A stretch of DNA of 64,000 nt from Burkholderiales bacterium JOSHI_001 (GCA_000244995.1 CM001438.1:4816096-4880095), one strand, 5' to 3'; counted from the stretch's first letter, positions 14,897 through 25,239 are shown. Numbers and translations are program-made. Notes: a model not told the origin generated them from the sequence alone.

Positions 14897-17800
14897 TCAG
14901 GCCGCAGCACGCTGCCTCCGCCAGAACACCAGACGCCGAGCCGAGGGCTCACGCCTGCGTCGCATCAACAGGTAGGCCGCCGGGATCACGAACATCGACA
15001 GCAGCGGCGCGGTGATCATGCCGCCCACCATCGGCGCGGCGATGCGCTGCATCACCTCGGAGCCGGTGCCGGTGCCCCACATGATCGGGAACAGGCCGGC
15101 CAGGATCACCGCCACCGTCATCGCCTTCGGGCGCACACGCAGCACCGCACCTTCGCGGATGGCGTCGCGCAGGTCGGCGGTACTGGTCTTGCCTTCCTCG
15201 ACGCGGGCGTCCCAGGCCTGCTTCAGGTATAGCAGCATGATCACGCCGAACTCGGCAGACACACCGGCCAGCGCGATGAAGCCGACGGCGCCTGCCACCG
15301 ACAGGTTGTAGTTCAGCAGGTACAGCAGCCAGATGCCGCCGACCAGCGCGAAGGGCAGCGTCGCCATGATCAGCAGCGCATCGTCGAAGCGCTTGAAGGT
15401 CAGGTAAAGCAGCACGAAGATGATCAGCAGCGTGAACGGCACCACCACCTTCAGCTTGGCGGTCGCACGCTCCAAGAACTCGAACTGACCCGACCACGAG
15501 ACCGAGTAGCCGGGTGGCAGCTGGACCCTTTCGCCGACGACACGCTGCATGTCCTGCACCGCCGACCTCAGGTCACGGCCTCGGATGTCCACGTACACCC
15601 AGCCCGACAGGCGCGCGTTCTCGCTGCGCAGCATCGGCGGCCCATCGGTGATGCGCACGTCGGCTACGTCCGACAGCACCAGGCGTGCGCCGCGTTCGCT
15701 GACGATGGGCAGTGCACGCAGCTTCTCCAGCGAGTCGCGCGTCTCACGCGGATAGCGCAGGTTGATCGGGAAGCGCTGCAAGCCTTCGACCGTCTCGCCA
15801 ATGTTGTCGCCGCCCACCGCCGAGGTGATGACCGACTGCACGTCGGCGATGTTCATGCCGAAGCGCGCTGCCGCATCGCGGTTGATCGTCACGTCCACAT
15901 AGCGTCCGCCGGTCAGCCGCTCAGCCAGCGCGCTGCTGACGCCGGGCACATCCTTCAGAGCCTTCTCGATCTCGCCGGCCACGCGGTCGATGGTTGCCAG
16001 GTCGGTGCCCGCGACCTTGACGCCCACCGGGCTCTTGATGCCGGTGGCCAGCATGTCGATGCGGTTGCGGATCGGCGGCACCCAGATGTTGGCCAGGCCC
16101 GGCACCTTGACGATGCGGTCCAACTCTTCGACCAGCTTGTCCTGCGTCATGCCCGCTCGCCACTGGCTCTTCGGTTTGAACTGGATCGTGGTCTCGAACA
16201 TCTCCAGCGGCGCCGGGTCGGTGGCGGTCTCGGCGCGGCCGGCCTTGCCGTACACGCTGGCCACCTCGGGCACGGTCTTGATCAAGCGGTCGGTCTGCTG
16301 CAACAGCTCGGCCGCCTTCCCCGCACTCAGGCCCGGCAACGCCGACGGCATGTAGAGCAGATCACCCTCGTCCAGGCGCGGCATGAACTCGCCGCCGATG
16401 TGCTGCAGCGGCCAGAGGCTGGCCACCAAGACGAGCGTGGCCGCGGCCAGCGTGAGCTTCGGCGCCCGCAGCACGGCATTCAACAGCGGCCGGTACACCG
16501 CGATCAGGAAGCGGTTCAGCGGGTTGGTTTTCTCGTCAGGGATGCGCCCACGGATCAGGTAGCCCATCAGCACCGGGATCAGCGTGGCCGAGAGCCCGGC
16601 CGCAGCCGCCATGGCGTAGGTCTTGGTGAAGGCCAGCGGCGAGAAAAGCCGCCCCTCCTGCGCCTCCAGCGTGAACACCGGGATGAAGCTGAGCGTGATG
16701 ATCAGCAGCGAAAAGAACAGCGCCGGCCCGACTTCGGCGGCCGAATCGCCGATCACCCGCCAGCGCGCCTCACCTTTAAGCTTCTGATCCGGGTGCTGGT
16801 GGCTCCAGTGTTCGAGGTGCTTGTGCGCATTCTCGATCATCACCACCGCGGCATCGACCATCGCGCCGATGGCGATGGCAATGCCGCCGAGCGACATGAT
16901 GTTGGCGTTGACCCCCTGGTAGCGCATCACGATGAACGCCGCCAGGATGCCCAGCGGCAACGAGACGATGGCGACGAAGGCCGAGCGCAGGTGGAACAGG
17001 AAGATGAAGCACACCACCGCAACGACGATGAACTCCTCGAGCAGCTTGAAGCCGAGGTTCTGCACCGCACGCTCGATCAGGCTGGAACGGTCGTAGGTCG
17101 GGACGATCTCGACGCCCTTGGGCAGGCTGCCTTGCAGCTGCTGCAGCTTGGCCTTCACGGCGGCGATCGTCTCCAGCGCGTTCTTGCCCGAGCGCATCAC
17201 GATCACGCCGCCGGTGGCTTCGCCCTCGCCGTCGAGCTCACCGATGCCACGCCGCATCTCGGGGCCGACCTGGATGCGCGCCACATCGCCCAGGCGCACC
17301 GACACGCCGGCGTCGGTGCTCACCAGCGGGATCTTGCGGAAGTCGTCCAGAGACTGCAGATAGCCCGACGCGCGCACCATGTACTCGGCCTCGCCAAGCT
17401 CCAGCACCGAGCCGCCGCTCTCCTGGTTGGACTTGCGGATCGCCTCGACCACCTTGGTGTGCGGCAAGGCGTAGGCCGCCAGCTTGTCCGGGTCCAGCAG
17501 GACCTGGTACTGGCGCACCATGCCGCCCACGGTCGCGACCTCGGCCACGTTGGCCACGGTCTTCAGCTCGTACTTCAGGAACCAGTCCTGCAGCGCGCGC
17601 AACTGGCCGGCGTCCATCTGGCCGCTGCGATCGATCAGCGCGTATTGGTAGATCCAGCCGACGCCGGTGGCGTCCGGTCCCAGCGAGGCCGTCGCACCGG
17701 GCGGCAGCCTCGCCTGCACCTGGTTCAGGTATTCCAGCACGCGCGAGCGCGCCCAGTACAGGTCGGTGCCGTCCTCGAACAGCACATAGACGAAGCTGTC

Positions 17801-18067
17801 GCCGAAGAAGGAGTAGCCGCGCACCGTCTTCGCCCCCGGCACCGACAGCATCGTGGTCGTCAGCGGGTAGGTGATCTGGTTCTCTACGATGCGCGGCGCC
17901 TGGCCGGGATAGGTCGTGCGGATGATCACCTGCACGTCGGACAGGTCGGGCAACGCGTCCAGCGGCGTGCGCAACACCGAATAGACGCCCCAAGCGCTGA
18001 CCATGACGGTGGCCAGCAGCACCAGCAAGCGGTTGGTGATCGACCAGCGGATCAGCTTGGCGATCAT
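14897..18067 (-). CDS. cusA: CusA-type heavy-metal RND efflux pump
   Basis: Inner-membrane proton-driven pump of 1056 residues that exports Cu(I)/Ag(I) from the periplasm or cytoplasm through CusB and CusC. The sequence shows the RND plan: one N-terminal helix ([17 protein letters not shown]), a large periplasmic loop, helices 2-6, a second periplasmic loop and helices 8-12. HME-family marks include [20 protein letters not shown], the helix-4 proton-relay motif [20 protein letters not shown] and [18 protein letters not shown]. It overlaps cusB by 4 nt (ATGA). The Cu/Ag assignment follows from the helix-4 sequence type and the copper cluster around it. Confidence 0.92.
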   Translation of the reverse strand: MIAKLIRWSITNRLLVLLATVMVSAWGVYSVLRTPLDALPDLSDVQVIIRTTYPGQAPRIVENQITYPLTTTMLSVPGAKTVRGYSFFGDSFVYVLFEDGTDLYWARSRVLEYLNQVQARLPPGATASLGPDATGVGWIYQYALIDRSGQMDAGQLRALQDWFLKYELKTVANVAEVATVGGMVRQYQVLLDPDKLAAYALPHTKVVEAIRKSNQESGGSVLELGEAEYMVRASGYLQSLDDFRKIPLVSTDAGVSVRLGDVARIQVGPEMRRGIGELDGEGEATGGVIVMRSGKNALETIAAVKAKLQQLQGSLPKGVEIVPTYDRSSLIERAVQNLGFKLLEEFIVVAVVCFIFLFHLRSAFVAIVSLPLGILAAFIVMRYQGVNANIMSLGGIAIAIGAMVDAAVVMIENAHKHLEHWSHQHPDQKLKGEARWRVIGDSAAEVGPALFFSLLIITLSFIPVFTLEAQEGRLFSPLAFTKTYAMAAAAGLSATLIPVLMGYLIRGRIPDEKTNPLNRFLIAVYRPLLNAVLRAPKLTLAAATLVLVASLWPLQHIGGEFMPRLDEGDLLYMPSALPGLSAGKAAELLQQTDRLIKTVPEVASVYGKAGRAETATDPAPLEMFETTIQFKPKSQWRAGMTQDKLVEELDRIVKVPGLANIWVPPIRNRIDMLATGIKSPVGVKVAGTDLATIDRVAGEIEKALKDVPGVSSALAERLTGGRYVDVTINRDAAARFGMNIADVQSVITSAVGGDNIGETVEGLQRFPINLRYPRETRDSLEKLRALPIVSERGARLVLSDVADVRITDGPPMLRSENARLSGWVYVDIRGRDLRSAVQDMQRVVGERVQLPPGYSVSWSGQFEFLERATAKLKVVVPFTLLIIFVLLYLTFKRFDDALLIMATLPFALVGGIWLLYLLNYNLSVAGAVGFIALAGVSAEFGVIMLLYLKQAWDARVEEGKTSTADLRDAIREGAVLRVRPKAMTVAVILAGLFPIMWGTGTGSEVMQRIAAPMVGGMITAPLLSMFVIPAAYLLMRRRREPSARRLVFWRRQRAAA

Positions 18068-19701
18068 GGCTTGCTCCCGACGGCAGCAGCCGGCTTGGGC
18101 TCGGGCGCCAGCACGGTGACGGCGCTCAGTTGCGGCAGGTTCTCTGCATCCATGTAGAACTCGAAGCCGACCTTGTCACCGACGGCCAGCCCGCGCGGCA
18201 GCCCGCGCTGGGGTGGCTTGAAGTCCATCGTCATGTCGCCCCATTTCAGCGAGGCGATGGGGCCGTGCGAGAGCGTGACGGCATCGCGGTCGATCTTCTC
18301 GACCTTGGCCTCGCCCTGGTGGCGCGGCGCGGTGTTGGCGGCGGTGGATTGGGGCTCGACGTTCAGTCGCGTCTCGACGCCCTTCAGGCTGGCTTCGGAA
18401 TCGATCAGGAACTGCGAGGACACCACGACCCGCTGGCCGGCCTGCAGGCCGCGCTTGACCTCGGTCTGGCCGCCGCTCTCGATGCCGATCTCGACATCGA
18501 CGGGCCGGAAGCGGTCGCCCTTGTCATCCTGTTCGGCCAGCATCACCACGGTGCGCCGGCCAGTCTGGATAATGGCTTCGGTGGGCACCAGCAGCGCCTT
18601 CTGCTCGCGCATGTCCGTGAACTGCATCTGCACGAACATGCCGGGCACCAGCGCGCCACCAGGGTTGGCCAGCTCAAGGCGGGCCTTCAGCGTGCGCGTG
18701 GTGGCGTTGACCTCGGGCAGGAGGGCCTGCACCTTGCCGTCGAACTTCGTGCCAGGCACGGCCGGGCTGACGGCTTGAACCTTCGCGCCCGGCCGCAGGA
18801 GGGCCGCCTGACTCTCCGGCACCTCGGCGTTCGCCCACACGGTGCCCAGGCCGTTGATGCGGAACAGCGTGGCGCCGGCCATCACCGTCATGCCTTCGCG
18901 CGCCATCAGCTCGGTGACGACGCCGCTGATGGGCGCGACCAGCGTGAAGCGCGGCTGCGTTCGCCCGCTGCTGTCAACCTGCGCGATCTGCGCCTCGCTC
19001 ATGCCGACCTGGCGCATGCGCTGGCGCGCGCCATCGACGAGGGCTGCGAGGTCGGTGCCTTGCATGCGGCGCACCGACAGGAACTCCTCCTGGGCGGCGA
19101 TCCAGTCGGGCACGTACAAGTCGGCCAGCGCTTGCCCCTTGGCCACGCGGTCCAGCGTGGCGCGCACGTGCAGGCGCTCGACATAGCCGGTGGCACGCGC
19201 CTGCACGATGACCTGGTCGCGCTCGTTGAAGGCGATGTTGCCCACGGCAGACACCTGCGGCGACAGCGTGCCCTGCGTGACGGCGGCCGTGCGCACGCCC
19301 AGGTTCTGCTGGATGCGCGGGCTGACCGTGACCTTGCTGCCGTCGCTGCCGCCATCGGCGTACACCGGCGACATCATCATCTCCATGAAGGGCGACTTGG
19401 CCGGCTTGTCGAACTTGTTCGCCGGCACCATGGGGTCGTGGTAGTAGAGGATCTTCCGGCGCGTGGCGGGGTCGACGTCGCCGGCCTTCAAGCCCGCCGC
19501 GATGTGTCGGCGCGTGGCGTCTTCGCCAGACTCGTTGGCGGGCGCAGCCTCCGAAGCCGCCCCACCCCCTGGCCCGGGCACAGTCACCGAGGCCATGCCC
19601 ATGCCGCGGCTCATGCCCACGGCGTACAGCCCATAGCCGGCAGCACCGAGGGCGCCGGTTGCAAGGAGGCCCATCAGAAGGGGTTTGAGCTTCATGTTCA
19701 T
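18064..19701 (-). CDS. cusB: CusB-type adaptor with a fused C-terminal CusF-like domain
   Basis: Periplasmic adaptor of about 545 residues. After a membrane anchor ([20 protein letters not shown]) comes a heavy-metal-binding domain ([31 protein letters not shown]), then the hairpin, lipoyl and barrel regions ([39 protein letters not shown]). The last ~75 residues ([20 protein letters not shown], then [13 protein letters not shown] and VGDKVGFEF) form a CusF-like copper-binding domain, so adaptor and chaperone are joined. ATG 19701 overlaps the cusC stop (ATGA); ATG 19695 has better spacing from GGAG. It overlaps cusA by 4 nt. Confidence 0.9.
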   Translation of the reverse strand: MNMKLKPLLMGLLATGALGAAGYGLYAVGMSRGMGMASVTVPGPGGGAASEAAPANESGEDATRRHIAAGLKAGDVDPATRRKILYYHDPMVPANKFDKPAKSPFMEMMMSPVYADGGSDGSKVTVSPRIQQNLGVRTAAVTQGTLSPQVSAVGNIAFNERDQVIVQARATGYVERLHVRATLDRVAKGQALADLYVPDWIAAQEEFLSVRRMQGTDLAALVDGARQRMRQVGMSEAQIAQVDSSGRTQPRFTLVAPISGVVTELMAREGMTVMAGATLFRINGLGTVWANAEVPESQAALLRPGAKVQAVSPAVPGTKFDGKVQALLPEVNATTRTLKARLELANPGGALVPGMFVQMQFTDMREQKALLVPTEAIIQTGRRTVVMLAEQDDKGDRFRPVDVEIGIESGGQTEVKRGLQAGQRVVVSSQFLIDSEASLKGVETRLNVEPQSTAANTAPRHQGEAKVEKIDRDAVTLSHGPIASLKWGDMTMDFKPPQRGLPRGLAVGDKVGFEFYMDAENLPQLSAVTVLAPEPKPAAAVGSKP

Positions 19702-21011
19702 TTCTCCGTGGCGGCGGCAGCAAGGTGCTCGGCCGGGATCAGGTACTCCAGCTGGGCCCACAGGCCCGCCGTCTCCATGTCGAGGCGCAGCCGGTCCATG
19801 CGGGTGTCGATCTCCATGCGCCGCGCTTCCAGCACGGCGCTCAGCGGGCCCCCGCCTCCGCGGTAGGCGGCGATCGCGGCACGGGTGCGCTCGCTGGCCA
19901 GCGGGATCAGGGCATCGTCGTAGTGCGTCAGACGATCCCGGTTGCCTTGCCACTCCTGCAGCCATGCGCGGGTCTGCGCCACGTGCTCGCGCGTGGCCTC
20001 TTCGCGCTGGGCTGTCATCTGCTCGGCCAGGACCAGCTTCGCGGACACCTCGCGGTCCTGCCGGTTCTTCGGGTCCCACTGCCAGGGGATCGAGAGATTG
20101 ACCGAGACCATGTTCGAGTAGGCCGCGCTGCGCTGGCTGTAGGTCAGCTCCACGCTCCAGTCCGCGCGCTTGTTGGCGCGCGCCACCTCCGCTTCGGCCC
20201 GAGCCAGGGCTTCCTGGCGGACCATCAACGCGATCTGCGGGTGATGGTCCAGTTCGGCGTCCAGGCGCGCAGCGTCAAGGCGGACCGTGGCCAAGCCGGG
20301 CGGCACGCCGAGTGCCAGGTTCGCGTCCTCGCCCACCCAGCGCGCGAGCCGGGTCTTGGCCGTGGCCACCTGCCGGTCGGTCTGCCTGGCGCGGTCATCG
20401 ATCTGGGCGACCGCCGACCGCGCCGCAAACACATCGGCCTGCATGCCGCGACCGCCCCGGTAGGCAGCTTCTGCGGCCTCGATCTGCAAGGCTGCCTCAG
20501 CACGCTGCAACTGCAGCAGCTCGCGCATGCGCTCCTGGTACAGGCGGTCGAGCCAGGCCATCGCGGTGTCGCGCCGCAGGTTGGCCAGCGCCACGGCACG
20601 CCCGGCCTCGGCCACCTCGGCCTCGCGCTCGAACCGCCCTGCGCGAGCGCTGCGCTTGTTGGCGCGCGTGAACTCCTGCACCACGCCCACCGTGGCCATG
20701 GTGAAAGAGTCACGCGTGAAGCTGAACCGGTCCGGCCCGCTGATGGGCAGGCTGCTCAGCCCGGTCTTGAGCATCGGATCGGGCAACTGCCCTGCAGCAA
20801 CGGCCATCTGGCGGGACGCGGTGGCCCCGGCGTCCTGGGCCGCCAGCTGGCGCGACCGCTCCTGGGCCAGGCGCAATGCCTGCTCGAGGCTCAGGGCTTG
20901 CTGCGCGCGTGCATCCAGGCTGACCAGCTGGGTGACAAGGGCCAGTGCAAAGGCCCAGCGACACGGCGACCAGCGCGCACGCCGCTCGTGTCGAGATGAA
21001 AGGGTGAACAT
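19698..21011 (-). CDS. cusC: CusC-type TolC-family outer-membrane channel
   Basis: Outer-membrane factor of 437 residues, first structural gene of the cusCBA pump. Signal peptide ends near DARAQ. Two OEP repeats are visible (LSLEQALRLAQERSRQLAAQD; ARAEAEVARANKRADWSVELTY with VSVNLSIPWQ), together with the RGGRGMQADVFAARSAVAQ helix. No lipobox Cys is seen, unlike the copper-operon TolC at 7.7 kb. It ends in ATGA with cusB. The upstream small gene ends 138 nt away, so the pump genes may share its promoter near 21.75 kb. Confidence 0.88.
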   Translation of the reverse strand: MFTLSSRHERRARWSPCRWAFALALVTQLVSLDARAQQALSLEQALRLAQERSRQLAAQDAGATASRQMAVAAGQLPDPMLKTGLSSLPISGPDRFSFTRDSFTMATVGVVQEFTRANKRSARAGRFEREAEVAEAGRAVALANLRRDTAMAWLDRLYQERMRELLQLQRAEAALQIEAAEAAYRGGRGMQADVFAARSAVAQIDDRARQTDRQVATAKTRLARWVGEDANLALGVPPGLATVRLDAARLDAELDHHPQIALMVRQEALARAEAEVARANKRADWSVELTYSQRSAAYSNMVSVNLSIPWQWDPKNRQDREVSAKLVLAEQMTAQREEATREHVAQTRAWLQEWQGNRDRLTHYDDALIPLASERTRAAIAAYRGGGGPLSAVLEARRMEIDTRMDRLRLDMETAGLWAQLEYLIPAEHLAAAATEK

Positions 21012-21149
21012 GAGAACTCCAGACAACGAACCAGGGGTTTCGTGTCGGACCCGAACCGCGTTGGCGAGCGGGCGCTCGCAAGATGCTGCCGGGAACGACC
21101 GACGCGCCGATCGACCCGAAGGGCCGTCAGCGCAGCGTCGTCTGGAGGA

Positions 21150-21593
21150 TCAGATTCGGTGCACGCAGTGCAGGATGGCGTGCGGCGGAGACGCCGCAAC
21201 CAAGGCACTCAGCATGGCCGCCGCAGGGCGCGGCGGTGGTGCCGTGACAGGCACCAGCGGCATGGCATACAGGGCAGTCAGCACGGCTGCCGGTGCATTC
21301 AAGGTCGGCGCGTGGTCGCTCTGCTGACCGTACTTGCAGTGCTCGGCGCAGAGATTGGGCGCTGCCGGATCCATGACGCCGGCCATGTCGTCGCAGTCGC
21401 TCATCTGCGCCATCGGCGTGCCGGCATCTGCGTGGCCCTGCTCATCGGTCGAGGCGCCTGCCTCCGGCATCTGCATGGCCGCCGCAGCGGCCTGCGAGAT
21501 CGCGGGGCAGGCATACGCCGAGATGATCATCTGCGCCATCAAGACAACGCCGATGAGTCCGCGGGCCACCGCCCTCAGAAAGGCGCGGGTCAT
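21150..21593 (-). CDS. Small membrane/periplasmic protein of a cus cluster, Met/Cys/His-rich
   Basis: A 147-residue product from ATG 21593. One N-terminal hydrophobic segment (LRAVARGLIGVVLMAQMIIS) acts as a signal or anchor. The mature part has metal-ligand clusters: MQMPEAG, MAQMSDCDDMAG, and CAEHCKYGQQSDH. It ends with a conserved-looking VAASPPHAILHCVHRI tail. I recall similar proteins at the head of cusCBA operons in Burkholderiales, but no function is assigned. It probably leads the cus operon; ATG 21647 would add 18 residues. Confidence 0.6.
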   Translation of the reverse strand: MTRAFLRAVARGLIGVVLMAQMIISAYACPAISQAAAAAMQMPEAGASTDEQGHADAGTPMAQMSDCDDMAGVMDPAAPNLCAEHCKYGQQSDHAPTLNAPAAVLTALYAMPLVPVTAPPPRPAAAMLSALVAASPPHAILHCVHRI

Positions 21594-21733
21594 GCCTGTA
21601 CACCCGCAGACGCCGACAACAGTGCATCGCCAGCTCGAATAGCGCATGCGGGGCACAGGTTGTTGGTCAAGGTGGCAGTCATGAGGGTCACAGACAGTCA
21701 GACGTTGAATCCGACGGCGTCGAGTCACAACAC

Positions 21734-21761
21734 ATTGTAGGCGCCGCATCAGGTGACACAA
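21734..21761 (-). promoter_or_regulatory. Candidate sigma-70 promoter for the cus operon
   Basis: On the minus strand TTGTGT (21761-21756) and TACAAT (21739-21734) are separated by 16 nt and point toward the ATG at 21593, giving a leader of about 135 nt. Sequence-based only; a regulator site is not evident. Confidence 0.45.
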
Positions 21762-22277
21762 GGTGCCGATTCCGCCATCGAAGAGCGGTCTCAGTGAAGT
21801 TGGCGTCGTCAGGATCGACGCTGGGAAGATGCCTCTATGGTCCGTTGGCTGGCCCAGGTACGGGCTGGGCACGTGCCCTCAGCGCCAGCTGATTGCTGGC
21901 AGACGCACGGCCTGTGGACGCATCGGAGGCGTTGCCGCCCTTCCCCAAGGGGGGCCCCATCGCAACCGAACCCATCCGTTCACGAAGCACCTCTCGGGCA
22001 CGTTGCCGATACCTGCTCAGTACGCGCACGCGCGGCTTCCTCGTGATCGAAGATCCATCGTGACCGCTGCTTCACGGCAACGATGGCTGCTTCGTACCCG
22101 GCGTCTTCGGATGCGTCGACCGGCAACCGCCACATCGGGCTCGATGTGGTTCGCCACCGTCGAGGGCTTCGATGACGTTGAAGCTGAATCGAAAACGAAG
22201 TGACTTCGTCACCATTTCGGGCGCCGAAGCGCCCTGGCCGCATCTCGGCGTCGGTCGATCAAACCTGTAAGTCAGCC
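21762..22277. other. Region without a supported gene
   Basis: About 500 nt between the cus promoter and the next gene. Short open frames exist on both strands (for example minus 22243-21980), but none has a ribosome site or a recognisable family. A short C-rich/G-rich hairpin (CCCTTCCCCAAGGGGGG, about 21939-21955) and small inverted repeats around 22200-22235 are the only structure I see. It may be a scar between the copper module and the mobilisation module. Confidence 0.5.
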
Positions 22278-23957
22278 TTACACGTTCAACGAAGACGTGG
22301 TCGGCGTCTTGGCGAGGCGCGCAGCTACCCGACCGACGCCCAGCATGCGCAGCGGCACATCGGTGGGTCGGAAGTCGAACGGCAGTGGGCCGCGCAAGCT
22401 CGGCTCCAGGGGCAGGCCGATGCCAGGCGGCAGCAGGGTCGGCTTGCCGGTGACGGCCTGTGTCGCCAGGGTTCGCCACGGCTCTCGCAGTCGGCCGTCG
22501 CGCCAGCGCCGGTGGCCGGCAGGCGACCGGTCCAGCGTTGCCTGGACGATGCGCTCCAGCGCTGCGTGCTGGTCAGCCGTCACCGCACCTGTGATCCTGC
22601 CCAGCATCGCATCGGCACTGATCCACGACCAGGCCCAGAAGTTGGCCAGCGCCTCTTCCAACCAGTCGTCCGTGCCGCGCACGGCCGTGCACACCCGGGT
22701 TTGGTAGGGCATGAACTTGGCGTGCCCGGCCTGCAGCTCCATCCAGGTGAGCGCAGCTTCGATCTGGGCGTGAAACAGCACATGCTCATAGACCAGGCCG
22801 ACACCCAGCTTGGCCGCGAGCGCATCACTGCCGCGGCCGAAACCTTCGTGCTGCAGATTCAGTGACAGGCTGCTGATGAAGTCGTCTAGGTTCGCTGCGT
22901 CAAAGTAGATGCCCCAGGCACTTTCAGCATGCGTGTGGTGCGGCTGGTACCAGGCGATGGCCTCGAACCCGACCTGGCCCTGCAGCGCCCGGATCCGATC
23001 AGCCGCGGCCTGTGGCTCTGGGAAGTCGAACACCGCCTCGCTGTCGAAGGCGCCGAGCCAGGCGGGGTCGGCTGGATCGAAGGGGCTGGCTTCGCGCACG
23101 ATGCCGTCGTGACTGCCCGCAAGCTCCAGCGGGGGATGCGCGCCGGTCTGGCGAGGCGAAGCGAAGGCCCGCGGCACCCGACGCTCGGCCGCCGCGCGGA
23201 CTTCGCCATACGACGGATCGCCTCGATGGGGCAGCCAGGTGACCACGGCCAGGCGCTGGCCTGCGCCCGCGTCCACGATCAACGCCCGGTACCGGCCGTC
23301 ACGCGGTGGCGGATGCGCCGGATCCGGCGCCGACAGGATGGCCCTGGTGATTGCCCGGTCAGCCGATGTCACCGAGGACTTGTCCAGCCGGACGGCAAAG
23401 CCGGGCGGCATCAGCTCCAGCAACGGTGTGATGTCGAGCGCAGGCCGCTCATGCGCCACGGCCGCGGCACCCGGGCCCGGACTCGCCGAACCATCGATCT
23501 CATCGACTGCCCACCGCGCGGCCGCCTGCGCCACCTCTGCACGCTCTCGGGTCACGCAGACGATGGCCGCATCGCGCACCGCATTGGGCACGGCGCTGTC
23601 GCCCGGCACCAGCGATGCCACGACGGAGACCGTCCTGCGCGCGGCATCAACGGCCACCGAGTGGCAATGGATTCGTAGGCCCTCATCGGTACCCACGGGG
23701 AACGCACGGCGGGCGAGCAAGAGGCCGGTCAGTTGGCCGAGCAATGGTCGTTGCGCAGCCAACATCGCCAGCGCAGCCTTTCCATCTCGCCCATGGCGAG
23801 CTGCGGCGACGGTGAGTTCACCATCGGCGATGAAGAAGGGCAGATCTGGATCAGAGACCGGAACGGCTGCGACCAGCAGATCGGCGCTGGACTCCTGCAC
23901 AACGGCGACCGCCTGCCAGATGCCCGCGCGAGGCGACTTCGATCCCGTAGACAACAA
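22278..23957 (-). CDS. Unrecognised 559-residue protein with a possible degenerate zinc-peptidase signature
   Basis: Large protein on the minus strand. A very good ribosome site (AGGAGGAG, 23970-23963) stands 5 nt before TTG 23957, so I prefer that start to the upstream ATG at 23996. No signal peptide. The central part mentions DGRYRALIVDAGAGQRLAVV, and the C-terminal half has VYEHVLFHAQIEAALTWMEL followed 40 residues later by WLEEALANFWAW. This resembles the HExxH...E arrangement of metallopeptidases, but the Glu of HExxH is not in place, so activity is doubtful. It is the last gene of the minus-strand mobilisation module. Function unknown. Confidence 0.6.
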   Translation of the reverse strand: MLSTGSKSPRAGIWQAVAVVQESSADLLVAAVPVSDPDLPFFIADGELTVAAARHGRDGKAALAMLAAQRPLLGQLTGLLLARRAFPVGTDEGLRIHCHSVAVDAARRTVSVVASLVPGDSAVPNAVRDAAIVCVTRERAEVAQAAARWAVDEIDGSASPGPGAAAVAHERPALDITPLLELMPPGFAVRLDKSSVTSADRAITRAILSAPDPAHPPPRDGRYRALIVDAGAGQRLAVVTWLPHRGDPSYGEVRAAAERRVPRAFASPRQTGAHPPLELAGSHDGIVREASPFDPADPAWLGAFDSEAVFDFPEPQAAADRIRALQGQVGFEAIAWYQPHHTHAESAWGIYFDAANLDDFISSLSLNLQHEGFGRGSDALAAKLGVGLVYEHVLFHAQIEAALTWMELQAGHAKFMPYQTRVCTAVRGTDDWLEEALANFWAWSWISADAMLGRITGAVTADQHAALERIVQATLDRSPAGHRRWRDGRLREPWRTLATQAVTGKPTLLPPGIGLPLEPSLRGPLPFDFRPTDVPLRMLGVGRVAARLAKTPTTSSLNV

Positions 23958-24054
23958 CGCCGCTCCTCCTAATCTCTTGTTGCAAACCCCAGCCATTGTC
24001 CGTTCAGCTGGTCAACCAGGACCGGGGCGCCGTGTCACCACATCACCATGTCAC

Positions 24055-24102
24055 CACGGTGGCACGGTGGCACGGTGGCACGGTGGCACGGTGGCACGGT
24101 GG
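24055..24102. repeat. Six perfect tandem copies of an 8-bp unit
   Basis: The unit CACGGTGG is repeated six times without error, just downstream of the relaxase gene and upstream of the 559-residue gene. An 8-bp unit would shift the frame in a gene, but here it lies between genes. Possible roles are an iteron-like binding array or a simple hypervariable repeat. Confidence 0.85.
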
Positions 24103-24154
24103 CGAATGATCATGTCTTCTGCAAGCCACTCCGGGCGCCGCTTGTCATCCGCAA

Positions 24155-24820
24155 TCAGCTGCCCTGCGAAGCCCTTGGTCTCACGTCCAGCAAGTGCCCC
24201 CACTTCCGATAATGCGCATGCGCCGCGCGCCCCGCCAGCGGAATGCCATAGGCCCCAGCGCACAGCTTGGCCACCTCATTCAACTGTCTTCGGGAGTTCT
24301 TCAGCACGTTCCAGTCGTCGTCGTTGATCACCGGGATCAACGCGACGACGTGCACGTGGATGTGGCGCTTGTCGCCGTGCGCCACCATCACCGTTGGGCG
24401 GTGGGGGGTCCAGCCGAAGAAATCCAGCGCATCGCGTGCGACGCGATACGCGTTCTGCGCACTCGAGGCCCACTGCGGCACATGGCGGTGCGGGTCTTGG
24501 GGCTCTTTCAGCATGCGGGCCGCCGCTGGCGCGAACGAGATGACGATGTGCACGTACCAGACCGGCGGAATCTGCGCGCCTGCCTTGGCCGCCCGGCAGT
24601 AGCGGTCCATCTGCAGCGTCAACTGCGCAGCCGCGTCGGCAACTTCGTCGCCCCACGGCATGGCCGTCAGCGCGAGCTTGTAAAGCTGTGGTGGCCCCAA
24701 CAACCGCACGTCCTTGCCTGACAAAGAATGCTGGGGCGAGAACAGGTAGCGGAACAGGCGCCGCAAGTCAGCGCGCCGGCGCGGCTGCTTGCGCCGGTGG
24801 TTGATGATCTTCAGGAACAC
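24155..24820 (-). CDS. Small relaxase/mobilisation nuclease (MobA-like)
   Basis: A 221-residue protein with relaxase features in order: a candidate catalytic Tyr in DLRRLFRYLFSP (Y25), WYVHIVISFAP (residues 88-98, like relaxase motif II), and the metal-binding HIHVHVVALIP (H153, H155, H157). The last motif is the strongest evidence. It would nick one strand at an origin of transfer so that a helper conjugation system can move the element. At 221 residues it is only the relaxase core, with no helicase or primase part. It overlaps the RHH gene upstream by 10 nt, the usual MobC-MobA coupling. No type IV secretion genes are visible, so the element would be mobilisable, not self-transmissible. Confidence 0.7.
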   Translation of the reverse strand: MFLKIINHRRKQPRRRADLRRLFRYLFSPQHSLSGKDVRLLGPPQLYKLALTAMPWGDEVADAAAQLTLQMDRYCRAAKAGAQIPPVWYVHIVISFAPAAARMLKEPQDPHRHVPQWASSAQNAYRVARDALDFFGWTPHRPTVMVAHGDKRHIHVHVVALIPVINDDDWNVLKNSRRQLNEVAKLCAGAYGIPLAGRAAHAHYRKWGHLLDVRPRASQGS

Positions 24821-25239
24821 TGAAGATCCTGAAGCAGGTCCGAGAGCATCTTGCGCGCGTCGGCCACCGTGGCAGCAGCTTCCTGCATCGACTTCGATGG
24901 GCGCTTCTTGCCGGCGTGAAGGGCATCGATCCCCACCACGGCGCCCATCAACACCTGCGACAGGGTGACCAGCTCAGGGGACGGCGACACCGTGTCCGGT
25001 TGCTGCAAGGCCGATGGCGACGAGGTTGGCCGCCAGACGCCGTCAGCCAGGCAGCGTTGCAACCCGAGGACGATCAGCTCGGACCGGCTGCGGTGGTTCT
25101 GCTCGGCCGCCGCGTCCAGGGCCTGCAGATCCGCCTCCGATAGCCGGAAGTTCACCCTGGCTTTGGCGGCCTTTGATCGCGGGGCACTGACGCGGCGCGG
25201 GCGGGCGGTCTTCTTGGTCGGACTGGGCATGATCGGCAC
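24811..25239 (-). CDS. Ribbon-helix-helix mobilisation accessory protein (MobC/NikA-like)
   Basis: A 142-residue basic protein. After a Lys/Arg/Pro-rich start, KARVNFRLSEADLQALDAAA...HRSRSELIVLGLQRCL (about residues 26-66) is a ribbon-helix-helix domain. The C-terminal half is a helical region ending DARKMLSDLLQDLQCS. Such proteins bind the origin of transfer and recruit the relaxase, whose gene follows with a 10-nt overlap. The nick site would be expected upstream, in the 25240-25368 gap, but I did not recognise one. Confidence 0.65.
   Translation of the reverse strand: MPIMPSPTKKTARPRRVSAPRSKAAKARVNFRLSEADLQALDAAAEQNHRSRSELIVLGLQRCLADGVWRPTSSPSALQQPDTVSPSPELVTLSQVLMGAVVGIDALHAGKKRPSKSMQEAAATVADARKMLSDLLQDLQCS

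Noticed and set aside
16400..18157. A 585-codon open frame on the plus strand
   Set aside because: Antisense to cusA; His/Arg/Gln-rich composition without domains.
24055..24102. CRISPR-like repeats
   Set aside because: The 8-bp units are directly adjacent without spacers, and there are no cas genes.
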